Origin: Dillenia suffruticosa
Lineage: Eukaryota; Streptophyta; Magnoliopsida; Dilleniales; Dilleniaceae
Length of the DNA: 64,000 nt
Direction of reading: 5' to 3'
Assembly (NCBI GenBank): GCA_033439265.1
Contig: JAVTVX010000020.1
Location: 20,292,001-20,356,000 of the forward strand
In this document: in pieces, positions 24,990-36,429 of the stretch
How the letters are laid out: the number at the start of each line of letters is the position of its first letter
How positions within the stretch are numbered: the stretch's first letter is position 1
Position numbers and translations under genes: made by a program
Notes under the pieces: model-generated
Told to the model about the DNA's origin: nothing
What the model saw: the letters and a program-made list of their open reading frames with translations, nothing else
Database searches by the model: none

Positions 24990-25857
24990 GATATCAATTA
25001 GAAAGAGTTAGCAAATTATTTTTTTGGTGGATAATGGTTGATTATTTTAAAAGTAGTCCCATTCGATAAAAAGTTTTTGCTTCTCCAAGAATTTCTGTTT
25101 AGAAAGTTTTATGATTTTATGATTTCTTTTAGTTTTAGAAATTATTTCTTTGGTAGGTATTAATTCTAGTAGAAAATGAAGGTATGTATAAAAATTGGAA
25201 GGAGAAAATCAATAATAATGTTTGGTAATTAGAAAAAAAAATTAAAATTGGGCTTTTTATTCAACTGTTAAAGGAGTTACTCTTGTTGTATAGCCGTTTT
25301 ATTTATTAAGAAAATGAAGGGATCTTGCTATTTATGCATTGATGAGGACAGCCTTTTTGTGTGATTCGACCAGAAATGAAACTTTTATAAAGTTAATTAT
25401 TTGATTTAAACAAAGTCCAAAACTTATTTTAGATTGGAGTAGACTTTGACTGTGGTTTGGTTTAGGCAACACATGTAGCCTCCCTTCTGGTGTAAAACTC
25501 GGTGCAAATAATAAAAAGAATGGAAGTCCTTTAATAATGTTGTGATGGAGAGAGAGAGAGAGAGAGGGGGGGGGGAGAGAGTGAATACATTATGGACGTC
25601 CTGCTGTATCAAAAGCTTAATGACAGCTTCATTTGCCGGCCACGTGAAATAAATAAATAAATAAGTAAGAGCATATATTTTTCATTAGATATTTCTCGCC
25701 GTTCACCTGATTTGGCCTTTTGTTGTTGGAGGCCGAGACCAAGAAACTGGCCGGAAACTGTTGCTCCCCATGATTTGTCGGGCGGTTTTCAACCCATGTG
25801 GGTTGAGCCCCCAAACAAAATAAAATAATACTAATAATAAAAAAGAGGGAACGGCTA
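24990..25857. other. Intergenic stretch
   Basis: It includes a GA run and a G run at 25549-25574. No gene or complete repeat was recognised. Confidence 0.5.
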
Positions 25858-26214
25858 CAGTGTAGGAGTGTTAGGACATTCGGATTAAGCCAAGACCTGA
25901 GTTTGAGCCGGTCGAATTTGTATTTCTTGAGCTTGAGTTTGAAATGTTATCACTTATTTTAAAAATTATTTAAAAATAAAAATTATTTTAAAAAATAAAA
26001 ATTATTTTAAAAAATAAAAATTATTTTAAAAAATAAAAACTATTTTAAAAATATAATTTATTGGGTTTGTTGAGCTTTCGAATTCAACATGGTTGGACTC
26101 AAACTTGAGCTTGATATCAAATTATCCAAGCCCCAGCTCAAGTTGAGTTTTGATCGAATAGTATCAAGGGTATCTATGACACTATCCGAGTGTCATAATA
26201 AGCCTACTACAATG
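25858..26214. mobile_element. MITE with imperfect terminal inverted repeats
   Basis: The left end CAGTGTAGGAGTGTTAGGAC continues to CATTCGG at 25883 and matches, inverted, the right end at 26186-26214 at most positions. The element is 357 bp, has no frame, and contains a minisatellite. No clear target duplication could be found, so the superfamily is open. Confidence 0.55.
25955..26060. repeat. AT-rich minisatellite, about 19-20 bp unit, five copies
   Basis: The unit is close to AAAAAATAAAAATTATTTT and lies inside the MITE. Confidence 0.85.
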
Positions 26215-26851
26215 ACAAGCAGAATTTAAAAATAAAAATAAAAAAAAAACCTGTGGGACTGAAAAATATTTCTCAGTTTTTGACAAACAGATTTCTTCCT
26301 TTTGATCTAGTTATAGCTATAAGATCTGATTTGTCCCCCACCCCCCTCCTATTAGTTTCCACCATATGATCATATGATTCCTGTACCTGTCTTAATGATG
26401 CAATTAGGACTCCTTTTTTGGCTACACTTCAAAATGTAGAGCAAAGAGAAGGACAATTTCAATCCCTTTTCAACTGCATTCTAATTGCTTCGAATGTGCA
26501 ATCGTGATCAGGAAAGAGGTAATTGCTGTATGACTTGCAAACTCTTTTTCTTCTGTCCCTCATTCTGAATTAATTGGCATTACCTGAACTCTCTTTCTCT
26601 CTCTCTCTCTCTCCTCCCCACTCTTAACGTTTGGCTAAGTTATATTGCATCATCTTTTGCTCCCCAGTCCCTGGCATCTTCTGTATTGGTTATTCTTATT
26701 GGCAACTCGTTATTATGCCCACATGCCAAAAATATTAATTAGATTCCAGGACATTATGCAAATAAAAATTCAACTCCATGAGCTTCCAATATTGATAAGC
26801 TACTTGAAACCATGAATAGAAGCATTCGGTGGTTAATCTTCTGATAGTATA
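26215..26851. other. Flank homologous to the region after the second dioxygenase copy
   Basis: From about 26440 to 26740 the sequence parallels about 46270-46740: AAAGAGAAGGACAAT against AAAGGGAAGGACAAT, then TTTTCAACTGC, GGAAAGAGG, a CT microsatellite, and CAACTCGTTATT against CAACTCGTTATT. It is therefore the displaced 3' flank of the intact dioxygenase at 16429-17699. It has no gene. Confidence 0.65.
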
Positions 26852-26964
26852 TGATCTCACGGTCTATTACTACATCTATTGCTATAGAGTCCTCTCTCGG
26901 TAAACGGTACATAGTTTCACAGCCCATTACTAAGCCTATTGCATAGAGTCCTCTCTCGATAAAC
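26852..26964. repeat. 53-bp tandem duplication with 60-bp period
   Basis: The block 26852-26904 is repeated at 26912-26964; both end in ATAGAGTCCTCTCTCG followed by G or A and TAAAC. The last five bases form the left target duplication of Copia element 2. Confidence 0.8.
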
Positions 26965-27396
26965 TGTTGGATTTATATGCACATACACATGCGGAAGCGT
27001 GCAAAATATTTCGGAATCATAAAAGAATAGGATTTTCGGGCATACCTCAAAAGTAGATCGCAAAATCTGGGAACCACGAACCTCGATCAATCGACCTCGC
27101 AGTCGGGATGATAACCACAAAAGATGAGCTATCACCGCAGCACCACGACCCCTCAATCGAATCCGGTGACAAATTCTCTTCGCAGAATTTTTCCCCTCTT
27201 TCTCTCAATTGTCTCCTCACAATTTTTTTGCAATAGTTCTGTGTCCTAGGGTTTTGCCCCTAGTTTCCATATGTCTCCGTCACCACAAATGGTAGGGAAT
27301 TCAAATCCCATAAGTTACCATTTGTGCATATGGAAAGTGGGATATTTCCTTTTTCCAAATAAGGAAAGATGCCCCACGTGGGCATTCATTCCTTCA
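26965..27396 (-). repeat. 3' LTR of Copia element 2
   Basis: It begins TGTTGGATTTATATGC and ends CATTCCTTCA on the plus strand. It is 432 bp and almost identical to 33782-34212. Confidence 0.97.
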
Positions 27397-27407
27397 TCTC
27401 CCACTTG

Positions 27408-28542
27408 CACACGAGGGCATTTTCATCCATCACGAGATCACAGCTCATGCGATCTCCTGTATCACCCTTCTGGATTTTCATACTAGATTGGGTGTCGTGC
27501 GACTGGCGAGTACACCTGCAAATAAAGACTTCTCGATACACCTGTTAGGATGTTCGAGGAGTCGTCGTTAATAATAAAACATCTCGCTGTACCCCAGACT
27601 CATCACATTTACATCCTTCGAGTCACTTTCCTCATCGAAAGTCATCCCCAATATATCCTCGAATGTGTATTCACTATTACGTTTTTATCCCAACGTGGAT
27701 ATACGCAACAGACCGGTCGGTGAATACTACACAACGATGTAATGTAGATTGGTCTTCCTTTCCCAAACTCGAATCCATCGATCTCAATTCAGCTGCTTTC
27801 CTAGACCTGCCCCTTAGACCTCAATTTATCTTCCGGGCCATAGGTAAACAGACTAAAGTAGCAAACACTGAATCAAGACTTCTAGACACAGTCGAAAGTA
27901 AAATAAGGGTACATGAGATCCCACCCAATGGATCTCGGGTCTCACACAGTGGGAACGGGGATCATGAATAGATCATCGTCTCATATAATTGCTCCCACTA
28001 TACCTAGTCGTCATCACACACGGTATGAAACGCGTGCCACAGTGTTAATCCCTTATTTCTCAAAAGGGCATATGTCAGATTTCTTAACACTGTGCAGATA
28101 CGGGACTCAGTCTACACATAAGACTCTACCCAGAGATCTCAGAGAGAGTGTCTCAGAGACAATATCACTATCGCAGGTGATTTCTGAAATCTCAAATCTG
28201 GCTACTCACAGGCAACATGGATGTGGGTATTTCCATGTCGGTCATATCCCAAATGACCTCATCCTGAACACGTATCAGGGCGACTTTTGTTCTAGTTGGG
28301 CCACTCTCAATGCCTCTTACGACTAGAAACTGTCTCATCTCCACTCACTCAGAGTTGGAGGTGGTCGCTCGTGTGAGAGAGTCGACCCCACCTGCCTGAC
28401 ATATATTTTATCACATCAAATATACATGATATAAATAAGTGCATTATTTTAGGAAATATAAATGTGACTGAATAATGCACAAAATCATATATAAAAATAT
28501 AATAATAAGCATCACATCGTCAGTTTAGTACAATAAGAAAAA
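27408..28542 (-). other. Non-coding segment between pol and 3' LTR of Copia element 2
   Basis: About 1.1 kb separates the polyprotein stop from the purine tract, more than the usual few hundred bases. Short frames on both strands show no recognisable family. Its composition is closer to the element than to the AT-rich host. Confidence 0.7.
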
Positions 28543-31500
28543 TCAAAATATTTCCAAACCCAATGACTCTCTATGTGCTATAAATGAGTCTCTAGTGATG
28601 GGTTTGGTGAAGGGGTCAGCCACCATGCAATGTGTCGAGATGTACTTGACGGTCACTTCACCCTTCTCGATGATGTCTCTAACAAAATTATATCTGGTAT
28701 CTATGTGTTTGGTCCTACTATGATACTTAGGGTCTCGAGTATAGGCGATAGCAGCCTGATTATCACAGTAAATCATCACTGGCCTCCCACTATCAGCCAC
28801 AACCCCTAAGTCATCTAATAGTCTTCGGAGCCAAACACTCTCCTGAACTGCGACTGAGCAAGCCACGAACTCAGCCTCCATCGTAGATAACGCTACACAG
28901 GTCTGCTTCTTGCTGCTCCAAGAAATGGCACCGCCATTGAGCAAGAATGCAAAACCTGATGTCGATTTGCGCTTATCCAGATCACCGCCCCAGTCGGCGT
29001 CTGAATATCCTATGAGGCGCAAATCCCCTCTCCCATAACACAAGGAGTAGCTCGCAGTTCCCTTGAGATATCGAAAAATCCTTTTCACTGCTCTCCAGTG
29101 ACCCCTTCCAGGATTTGATTGATATCTACTCACCAGACCGACTGCGTAACATATGTCTGGTCGTGTACACAACATCGCATACATTAGACTTCCCACTGCG
29201 CTGGAATAAGGGATTTTATGCATCTCCCTTATATGTTCCTGAGTTTTCGGGCACATCTCAAGACTCAGACCATCACACTTGGCGATTGGAGTATCAATGG
29301 GATTACAATCACTCATCCCAAAGCGTTCGAGAATTTTCTTAATGTAGGTCTCTTGTGAAAGAGTCAACATTATTCTCGATCGATCTCTCTGGATCTTAAC
29401 TCCAAGGATGAACTCAGCTTCACCCATGTCGATCATGTCGAAGCTCAATGACAACCAAGCCTTGATTGTCATCATATACTGAATGTTGTTCCCAGCCAAC
29501 AGTATATCGTCCACATACAGGGACAGGATCACAAAAGAGTTATCAGATCGTATCAAGTAAACACAATGATCCTCCTCGATCATTGTAAAGCCATAAGATA
29601 TCACCTCCTCGTGGAATCTTAGGTACCACCGCCTGGATGATTGCTTTAGGCCATATATCGACTTCCGAAGTCGACAGACCTTGTCCTCATGACCTACTAG
29701 AACGAACCCAGAGGGCTGCTCCATGTAGATCTCCTCATCCAGATTTCCATTAAGGAAAGCGGTCTTTACATCCATCTGATGCAACTCTAGATCCATGCTC
29801 GCGACAATCGCCAAGAGTAGACGGATCGATGTAAATTTGACTACGGGGGAGAAAGTCTCCTCGTAATCAATGCCCTTTGTCTGTGTGTAACCCTTGGCTA
29901 CTAAACGGGCTTTGTATCTTTCCACCGATCCGTCGGCCTTTCTCTTGATTTTGAGAACCCACTTGTTCCCTATGGCCCTTCTATCCTCAGGTAAGTCAAC
30001 TAGGTCCCAGACCCCGTTGACCCTCATTGATTCCATCTCCTCTTTCATGGCCTCTAGCCATTGGTCCCTCATAGGACTCTCGAGAGCCTTCTCAAAGGTT
30101 TGAGGTTCTTCATCATCCTCAGGAGTCACGATGAGGATCTCATCCTCTATCGGAAAATGACGTCGGGGTACATGTCCCCGACTACTCCTACGAGGAGGAG
30201 GAGCCTCCTCACCTCGAGATGGGTCACTCCCACTAGGACCAAGATCCATTGTAGGCTCTTGGGTCCCTCCCCTGGGCTCATTTGGGCCGTCAGGCTCACC
30301 CATCTCATAAAAGGTGAAATCCTGGTCAATTTCGCCTCTCTTAGGGAAATCCTTTTCCAGGAACGTAGCATTACGAGATTCGATCTCGGAGACCGTGCCA
30401 TCCGTACGTTCACCTAGGAACACATGTCCCTTAGAATGTTCAGAGTACCTTACAAAGATACATTTCTTTCCTCGTGGGCCTAACTTGCCGTGTGAGTGCG
30501 AGGAATCGTGAACGTATGCGGCACAACCCCATGGTCTCAAATGGCTAAGGTCAGGCTGCCTCCCTGTCCAAAGCTCGTATGGGGTACTGACTACGGACTT
30601 GGTTGGAACACGGTTAAGCACGTAGGCGGCAGTCAACAATGCGTCTCCCCAATGGGAGATAGCCAAATTGGCCTGCGCCATCATCGATCTTACCATCTCC
30701 AACAAAGTCCTATTCCTTCTCTCAGCTACCCCGTTCTGCTGGGGAGTAGCAGGAATAGTCAACTGTCTCGTAATGCCCTTCTCGAAACAGAGCTCTTTAA
30801 ACTCCTCAGACAAGTACTCGCGTCCTCTATCGGTTCTGAGAGTTTTAATTCTCAAGTCTAACTGGTTTTCTACCTCGCTGATATACCTCCTGAAGCAATT
30901 TAATGCCTCAGACTTGTGCGAGATAAGGTAGACGTAACCGAAACGCGTGTAATCATCTATAAACGTAATGAAATACGTGGCTCCGTTTCGGGCTCTCACA
31001 TTCATAGGTCCACAAATATCGGAGTGGATCAATTGCAATGGGGTCCCAGCCCTCATTGCTTTTCCAAATGGTTTCCTCGTCGCTTTGCCGGCTAGGCAAA
31101 ACTCACATAAGGGCAACTCGATCCGGGTTAGCGGGCCCAACAAGCCACTCGTAGCTAACCGGTTCATTCTCTCTTGCCCTATGTGTCCAAGTCTACTATG
31201 CCAAATTGAAACATCATCAACTACGCTATCAGATGTATACGCAATAGAAGACAAATCAGAAATTTTATTAAAGGAAACCAAATCCAACGCATAAAGTTCA
31301 TCATGGACTAAACCAGTACATAAAACAGAGTTATCGTAAATGACAGAAACACTCAAATTTCTGAAAATGACAGAGTATCCTAAACGATCTAAACAAAGGA
31401 CAGAAATGAGATTCCGCCGAATCTCGGGAGCATACAGCACATGATGCAGGTATAGGACTTGGTTACTTGGCAGCATCAGCTTGCATGTACCAATCCCCTT

Positions 31501-32550
31501 CACAACCACAAATGCTCCGTTCCCCACGTACAGCCTCCTCGCTTGGGGACTCAATCGGCGGAACTCCACATATGCGCTCCTATCTTGAGCTACATGGTCG
31601 GTGGCTCCTGAGTCTACAATCCACAAAGGAGAAGAGTTAGTAAGCATCACAGTGGATGAAACATAACTCATACCATGTATAGAAGAAGGACATACCTTTC
31701 GCTCGCCACACTCGCGAGCGAAGTGCCCAGATTTGCCACAAACGTAGCATCGGACTTTGCTCTTGTCGAGCTCCTTCTTCTTACGTGTCTGCCCTCTATC
31801 AACGGTTTTCGCTGATGGCTTCCTCTTAGCTTGGCTAGGTTTCTTGTCATATTTGCGCCATTTGCGCTTGACGCCTTTGGAGCCCTTACTCGACTCCGCC
31901 ACATAGGCATGACCAGAAACCGACCTAGCCACCTCCTGGCGCTCCTCCTCGAGCTCACAATGCCTACGCACGTCCATGAAAGTACGAATACTCTCAGTGT
32001 GCGTGAGGTAGGTCTTTACAACATCCCAGGAGTCAGGCAATGACTGGATTACTCCCAGTACCTGAAGCTCATCAGACATTGGCTCCCCCATGTTCTTTAG
32101 AGAAGCGATCATACTTGACATATGCATTAAATGCTGTTTCATGCTATGATCGGGTCTCTTCTTATAGGTGATAAACCTATAAGTCAGCATCCTCAGCTTA
32201 GGAGCTGACCGGGAGCCAAGGTGCTCTCTCAGAGCACTCCAAACCGACATCGCAGTAGGATACTGCTCGTACACTGGAATCAGATCATCGTGCATGCTAC
32301 TAAGGAGGATGACCCTAGCTTGGCCATCCTTCTTCTTCCATGCACGATACGCCTCCTCATCCAGTTTCGCCTGAGGCGTATCACCCACCCCGGGGTCTGT
32401 CATCTCGTGTAAGAGAACCTCCGCTAGGTCCTGCTCCTCGAAGACAAATTGAACTTTACGGTGCCAAATCTCATAATTGTCACCGTTCAACTTGTCTCCC
32501 TTAACGAGATCAAGTACGATACTCTTTGTCGCAGCCATTGTCTCTGTCAC
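28543..32550 (-). CDS. Copia gag-pol polyprotein, intact (1335 aa)
   Basis: This protein supplies the particle and enzymes of retrotransposon element 2. In order it has a UBN2-type gag (about residues 10-230), a CCHC zinc knuckle (Cys268, Cys271, His276, Cys281), an aspartic protease with DSGATDH (Asp313), a GAG-pre-integrase zinc segment (about 450-490), an integrase core with Asp511, Asp574 and Glu610 spaced D,D(35)E, a reverse transcriptase with the YVDD site in LSLYVDDILL, and an RNase H with YSDADWGGD and STMEAEF. No stop or frameshift occurs and all catalytic residues are kept. The first ATG (MTETMAA) or the second at codon 5 could start it. It is read away from the 5' LTR at 33782-34212. 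Confidence 0.96.
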   Translation of the reverse strand: MTETMAATKSIVLDLVKGDKLNGDNYEIWHRKVQFVFEEQDLAEVLLHEMTDPGVGDTPQAKLDEEAYRAWKKKDGQARVILLSSMHDDLIPVYEQYPTAMSVWSALREHLGSRSAPKLRMLTYRFITYKKRPDHSMKQHLMHMSSMIASLKNMGEPMSDELQVLGVIQSLPDSWDVVKTYLTHTESIRTFMDVRRHCELEEERQEVARSVSGHAYVAESSKGSKGVKRKWRKYDKKPSQAKRKPSAKTVDRGQTRKKKELDKSKVRCYVCGKSGHFARECGERKVCPSSIHGMSYVSSTVMLTNSSPLWIVDSGATDHVAQDRSAYVEFRRLSPQARRLYVGNGAFVVVKGIGTCKLMLPSNQVLYLHHVLYAPEIRRNLISVLCLDRLGYSVIFRNLSVSVIYDNSVLCTGLVHDELYALDLVSFNKISDLSSIAYTSDSVVDDVSIWHSRLGHIGQERMNRLATSGLLGPLTRIELPLCEFCLAGKATRKPFGKAMRAGTPLQLIHSDICGPMNVRARNGATYFITFIDDYTRFGYVYLISHKSEALNCFRRYISEVENQLDLRIKTLRTDRGREYLSEEFKELCFEKGITRQLTIPATPQQNGVAERRNRTLLEMVRSMMAQANLAISHWGDALLTAAYVLNRVPTKSVVSTPYELWTGRQPDLSHLRPWGCAAYVHDSSHSHGKLGPRGKKCIFVRYSEHSKGHVFLGERTDGTVSEIESRNATFLEKDFPKRGEIDQDFTFYEMGEPDGPNEPRGGTQEPTMDLGPSGSDPSRGEEAPPPRRSSRGHVPRRHFPIEDEILIVTPEDDEEPQTFEKALESPMRDQWLEAMKEEMESMRVNGVWDLVDLPEDRRAIGNKWVLKIKRKADGSVERYKARLVAKGYTQTKGIDYEETFSPVVKFTSIRLLLAIVASMDLELHQMDVKTAFLNGNLDEEIYMEQPSGFVLVGHEDKVCRLRKSIYGLKQSSRRWYLRFHEEVISYGFTMIEEDHCVYLIRSDNSFVILSLYVDDILLAGNNIQYMMTIKAWLSLSFDMIDMGEAEFILGVKIQRDRSRIMLTLSQETYIKKILERFGMSDCNPIDTPIAKCDGLSLEMCPKTQEHIREMHKIPYSSAVGSLMYAMLCTRPDICYAVGLVSRYQSNPGRGHWRAVKRIFRYLKGTASYSLCYGRGDLRLIGYSDADWGGDLDKRKSTSGFAFLLNGGAISWSSKKQTCVALSTMEAEFVACSVAVQESVWLRRLLDDLGVVADSGRPVMIYCDNQAAIAYTRDPKYHSRTKHIDTRYNFVRDIIEKGEVTVKYISTHCMVADPFTKPITRDSFIAHRESLGLEIF

Positions 32551-33768
32551 ACAGAAAGAAAGAGACGTTAGTGACTAATAATGCTTATTTTCACAATTTC
32601 GTACACCCTACGAATTAACAATCCAAAATGAATCGAATATTGACCCCAAAGTGAGCATATGAGTCAACGGACACCATACACCACAACCCGGGACCTCATC
32701 TCATCATTCGGACTTTAATTCGGTGCACAAAATCCCACAAATAGTCACAAATATGCACATAGGACCCCAAAAAAAAATTGAAAAAATCAATTTTGGACGA
32801 CCTGACGCGCCGCCGGGGTTCCCCACGTGCCGCCGCTCGCCGGCGGTGCACTCCACGCGCCGCCACGCGCCTCCACGCGCCGGCGGCAGCCCTGCTGCAC
32901 GCGCCAGACGCGCGGCGCGCTGCTCACGCGCTGCCACGCGCCACGCGCGGCTCGGCTCACGCGCGCCCAGTCGCGGCGCGTGGCTCACGCGCCTCACGCG
33001 CTGAGCCGCCCCTGAGCCGGGTCATACCAGGTCGGTCAACGGGTCAGGGTTGACCCGACCGACCCGGTCAACGGTCCGGGTCTGACCCGGTCGGGTCGGC
33101 AGCGGGTCGGTCCGGGTCAGGGTCCGACCCGACCGCCCACCGCCACCCGCTTCACGCGCCTGCTGGACGCGACCTCTGGCGCGTGCTCGTCACGCGCCCG
33201 CGGGTTTGGGCTTCTCCTTCTTCGCCCGACGGGTCCTGCAACGGGTTTTTCGACCCGATTCTCCGAGAACCCATTTCTGGCTAATTTTTACGACGGTTTC
33301 TGCCGGAAAATATATTTGGACTTCCCACAAATATTTGGAACTCGTTTTTTTGAATGATTCAAGCCCTAAACACGGCGAATCATTTGTCCAAATTTTGGCC
33401 CTCCGCGGCCTCGCCTGAAAAACCCAGTTTCCGGCAACCAATCAACGCAAAATGCATGTCAAAACGTAGATCCATGCACATGGAACACTAATATGCCATT
33501 TATTTAGATCAACAATCCCTCTACATGGATAGATCTAGGTTTTTAAGTTTTGGGCACCCTTAGGGCCGAAAACTTCAACTTTAATTTTCATGGCTTAAAC
33601 ATGCTCCAAAAATTCAGAAAAAATTATATTTGCGATCTACGTGACTTGGGTAACGTCACGGTATATTCGGATTCACGAAACTCATCCGTGATCCGAAACC
33701 CATTTTTGCAACCCCATATTTTTATACCCGAAAATATTCCGAAAATAATTTAATAAATCCAACCCTAC
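32551..33768 (-). other. Long GC-rich leader of Copia element 2
   Basis: The 1.2-kb untranslated leader contains a 400-bp block (about 32800-33210) of very high GC and CpG content, made of repeated CACGCGCC and GGGTC/GACCC words that can pair with each other. Antisense frames of 60-97 codons here reflect the base composition and show no family. Confidence 0.8.
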
Positions 33769-33780
33769 GCTCTGATACCA
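33769..33780 (-). other. Primer-binding site of Copia element 2
   Basis: The minus strand reads TGGTATCAGAGC one base after the 5' LTR, matching the 3' end of plant initiator-Met tRNA as in most Copia elements. Confidence 0.95.
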
Positions 33781-33781
33781 A

Positions 33782-34212
33782 TGTTGGATTTATATGCACA
33801 TACACATGCGGAAGCGTGCAAAATATTTCGGAATCATAAAAGAATAGGATTTTCGGGCATACCTCAAAAGTAGATCGCAAAATCTGGGAACCACGAACCT
33901 CGATCAATCGACCTCGCAGTCGGGATGATAACCACAAAAGATGAGCTATCACCGCAGCACCACGACCCCTCAATCGAATCCGGTGACAAATTCTCTTCGC
34001 AGAATTTTTCCCCTCTTTCTCTCAATTGTCTCCTCACAATTTTTTGCAATAGTTCTGTGTCCTAGGGTTTTGCCCCTAGTTTCCATATGTCTCCGTCACC
34101 ACAAATGGTAGGGAATTCAAATCCCATAAGTTACCATTTGTGCATATGGAAATTGGGATATTTCCTTTTTCCAAATAAGGAAAGATGCCCCACGTGGGCA
34201 TTCATTCCTTCA
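33782..34212 (-). repeat. 5' LTR of Copia element 2
   Basis: It is 431 bp. Against the other LTR I found only AAATTGGG for AAAGTGGG and six rather than seven T in one run. Confidence 0.97.
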
Positions 34213-34217
34213 TAAAC

Positions 34218-35340
34218 AATAAGCACTCGTACACCTTCGGTTCCCATTTAGCCAAAGTCTCCCTAGATCTGGATCTCTCGATAAAAACCTCTCACTCACT
34301 ATCCCTTCTCTTGGCCCTTGGATTCCCCACTCATTCGAACTCTCAGCCTCCGGATCTCTCAATTGTCCTCACTCCTTATTAGAACACTTCTCGTCAATAT
34401 GAAAATAATTTCTATTATTGATAAGTCTACCAAAAAAAGAAGAAATTTTTAACAAACCAAAACCTTATACGAATCTCTTCTAGTTTTAGAAAAACCATTC
34501 TCAACGAGAAACCAAATCTCAATAATTACTCCCGATAAATAAAAGAATTCTCGTGATAACTTGAACTTTTATTCTTTAACGGAATTCTAAATTTTTAAAA
34601 AAAATTTTACTACAATTTCTATTATTTCAAAAAATTCTTAATAATCTCTCTACAAGGAAACTACGATTTCTATATCTCTAAACACATATGAGACTTGTCA
34701 TGCATGCATGCGATATATACTCAACACAGACAACCAACTAAGTACGCACATTCTAACTTTATATATAGCATACATGATTACACAAAATTTAAACTCTTTC
34801 AGTTTTTCATTCCTCTTTACTGTTATTTTTGACTTGAGTGTTAGAATCTCCTTCACTGGAGCCATTTCTAACCGAATTTTTGCAAGTCTTTCTATCTATG
34901 AGGATCCAGAACACCTAACATCACCGATTTCCAATTCGAGTTAGGAGGATGACTTTTTATGGGATCAAATTTGGCTTCAAAACCTTCCATTACTCCCCTA
35001 TATAAAAAGTACCGAGAGGTGCTACTATTCACAACTTTTCGAAAGTCTCTCGATGGTTGTTCCATATTTTTGGGACTACAGTATTTTTTTTTCATTTAGA
35101 TTCTTGTGTTTTTTTTTTCTATTTTTTTCCCTAAATCTTTCATCTTTTTTGGATATAGGTGTTTTTCCTTTTAGTTTTTTTTTTGGATCCACGAATAGTT
35201 ATTAATTTATTTTTATACCACAATTTTTTATTTTTTGATTTAATTTTATTCTTTTCTATTTTTTGATTCAGTTTTTTCCCTCTCATGTCCTTTGATTTTT
35301 TTTATATATGTTTTTTCTCTTTTTTTTTTTGTTATGGATC
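34218..35340. other. T-rich intergenic region
   Basis: From about 35090 on, the plus strand is extremely T-rich, with degenerate units such as TTTTTGGATCCACGAAT that resemble the start of the duplicated block after it. No gene is seen. Confidence 0.6.
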
Positions 35341-35343
35341 CCT

Positions 35344-36429
35344 CTATTTTTATATGATAATTTTTAATTTTTTTTATTTAAATCTTTACTCTTTATTTTT
35401 TAACCTTTTTTTCCTTAAATTTTTTATCTTTTTTTTTTTACATATATTTTTTTTCTTTTTTTGGGCCCACTTATTCGTTCAGATTCTTATTCTTTTTTTT
35501 TTCACTTGAGTCTTTTCACTTATTTGAATATAGGTTTTTTTTTTTTTTTTTTTTTTTTTGATTCCATGAATGCTCGTACCTCTATTTTTATTTTTAGACT
35601 ATAATTTTTTATTTTTTTATTTTTTTATTCGGACACTTATTCTTTCAATGGTCGCTCCCATTCGCATCAATTTCTGCTTCCACATCTGCATTCCAACCCC
35701 AACCCCACCCCACCCCGACCCCCACCCCCAATTTTAGACAAGTCACTAGGTTAGGAAGGTAGAAAGAGAGAGACAGAGAGAAAGAATTGGAAAGGCAAAG
35801 ACCAGTAATCGACGAGGCTGAACATCGTAATCGACGAGAAAGAAAACCATGCCGGCGAACATTCCATTTGAATCTACCGACCGTGTTGGGTCTTTCCGTT
35901 TCCCCTCTCTGGCCTTTGTAGCCGTTCTCTCACACTCTCTCTCTCTCCATGTAATATTTTATATATTTTCTAATCAAAATTATTAGTTAAACAACAAAAA
36001 TAGAAATTCTTTGCAATAAATAATGCGCCATTTAAATAAATTAGACTGAAATGCCATTGCAGGGCTAAGTTGGAATTGAAATCTTTTAAATATGATTAAG
36101 ATTCGACTCTCGTTGGTAGGATTAGACTCTCATATATATGGAACGTTTCCCGTTGAGAGATCTATCCTCAAAAAAGAAATCATTATAACAGTTGATCCGG
36201 ATTAATAGGGGTGAAATCTCAGATATCGAACGATATCCATGATGTGATAAAACAAAACGGTCGACACCGCTTCTAGAGACCTGGTCCGACCAGCTGCAAT
36301 GGCATTTTAGTCCTTTTGTTTTTATAAAAAGTTTCTATTTCCTTTGCAAAGACAGTCTGGCACATTATTTATTGCACAGAGTTCTATTTTTACTGTTTAA
36401 CTAATAATATATTATATATATATTATATT

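Larger units (their letters stand above)
26965..34212 (-). mobile_element. Young, intact Copia LTR retrotransposon (element 2)
   Basis: The 7248-bp element is bounded by the perfect target duplication TAAAC (26960-26964 and 34213-34217). LTRs are 26965-27396 and 33782-34212 and differ only by one substitution and one T in a T run. The primer-binding site TGGTATCAGAGC (33769-33780, initiator-Met tRNA) and a purine tract CAAGTGGGAGA (27397-27407) are in place, and a single 1335-codon polyprotein frame is intact. It therefore has everything needed for autonomous activity, though activity itself is not shown. Confidence 0.97.

Noticed and set aside
26917..27156. Minus-strand frame starting MRGRGAAVIAHLL in the LTR, repeated at 33722-33973
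   Set aside because: It is duplicated only because the LTRs are. It shows no domain, and element 2 already has a complete polyprotein.
27663..28326. Plus-strand frames of 102 and 137 codons between pol and LTR of element 2
   Set aside because: No domain, no promoter and low complexity of evidence. Kept only as an open question about the segment as a whole.
30496..30861. Plus-strand frames opposite the Copia polyprotein, such as 30496-30861 and 30061-30417
   Set aside because: They are shadows of the real minus-strand frame, which has all Copia domains.
32704..33053. Arginine- and alanine-rich frames on both strands
   Set aside because: They arise from the GC-rich repeats of the Copia leader, where stops are rare. 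All frames look alike in composition and none has a family.
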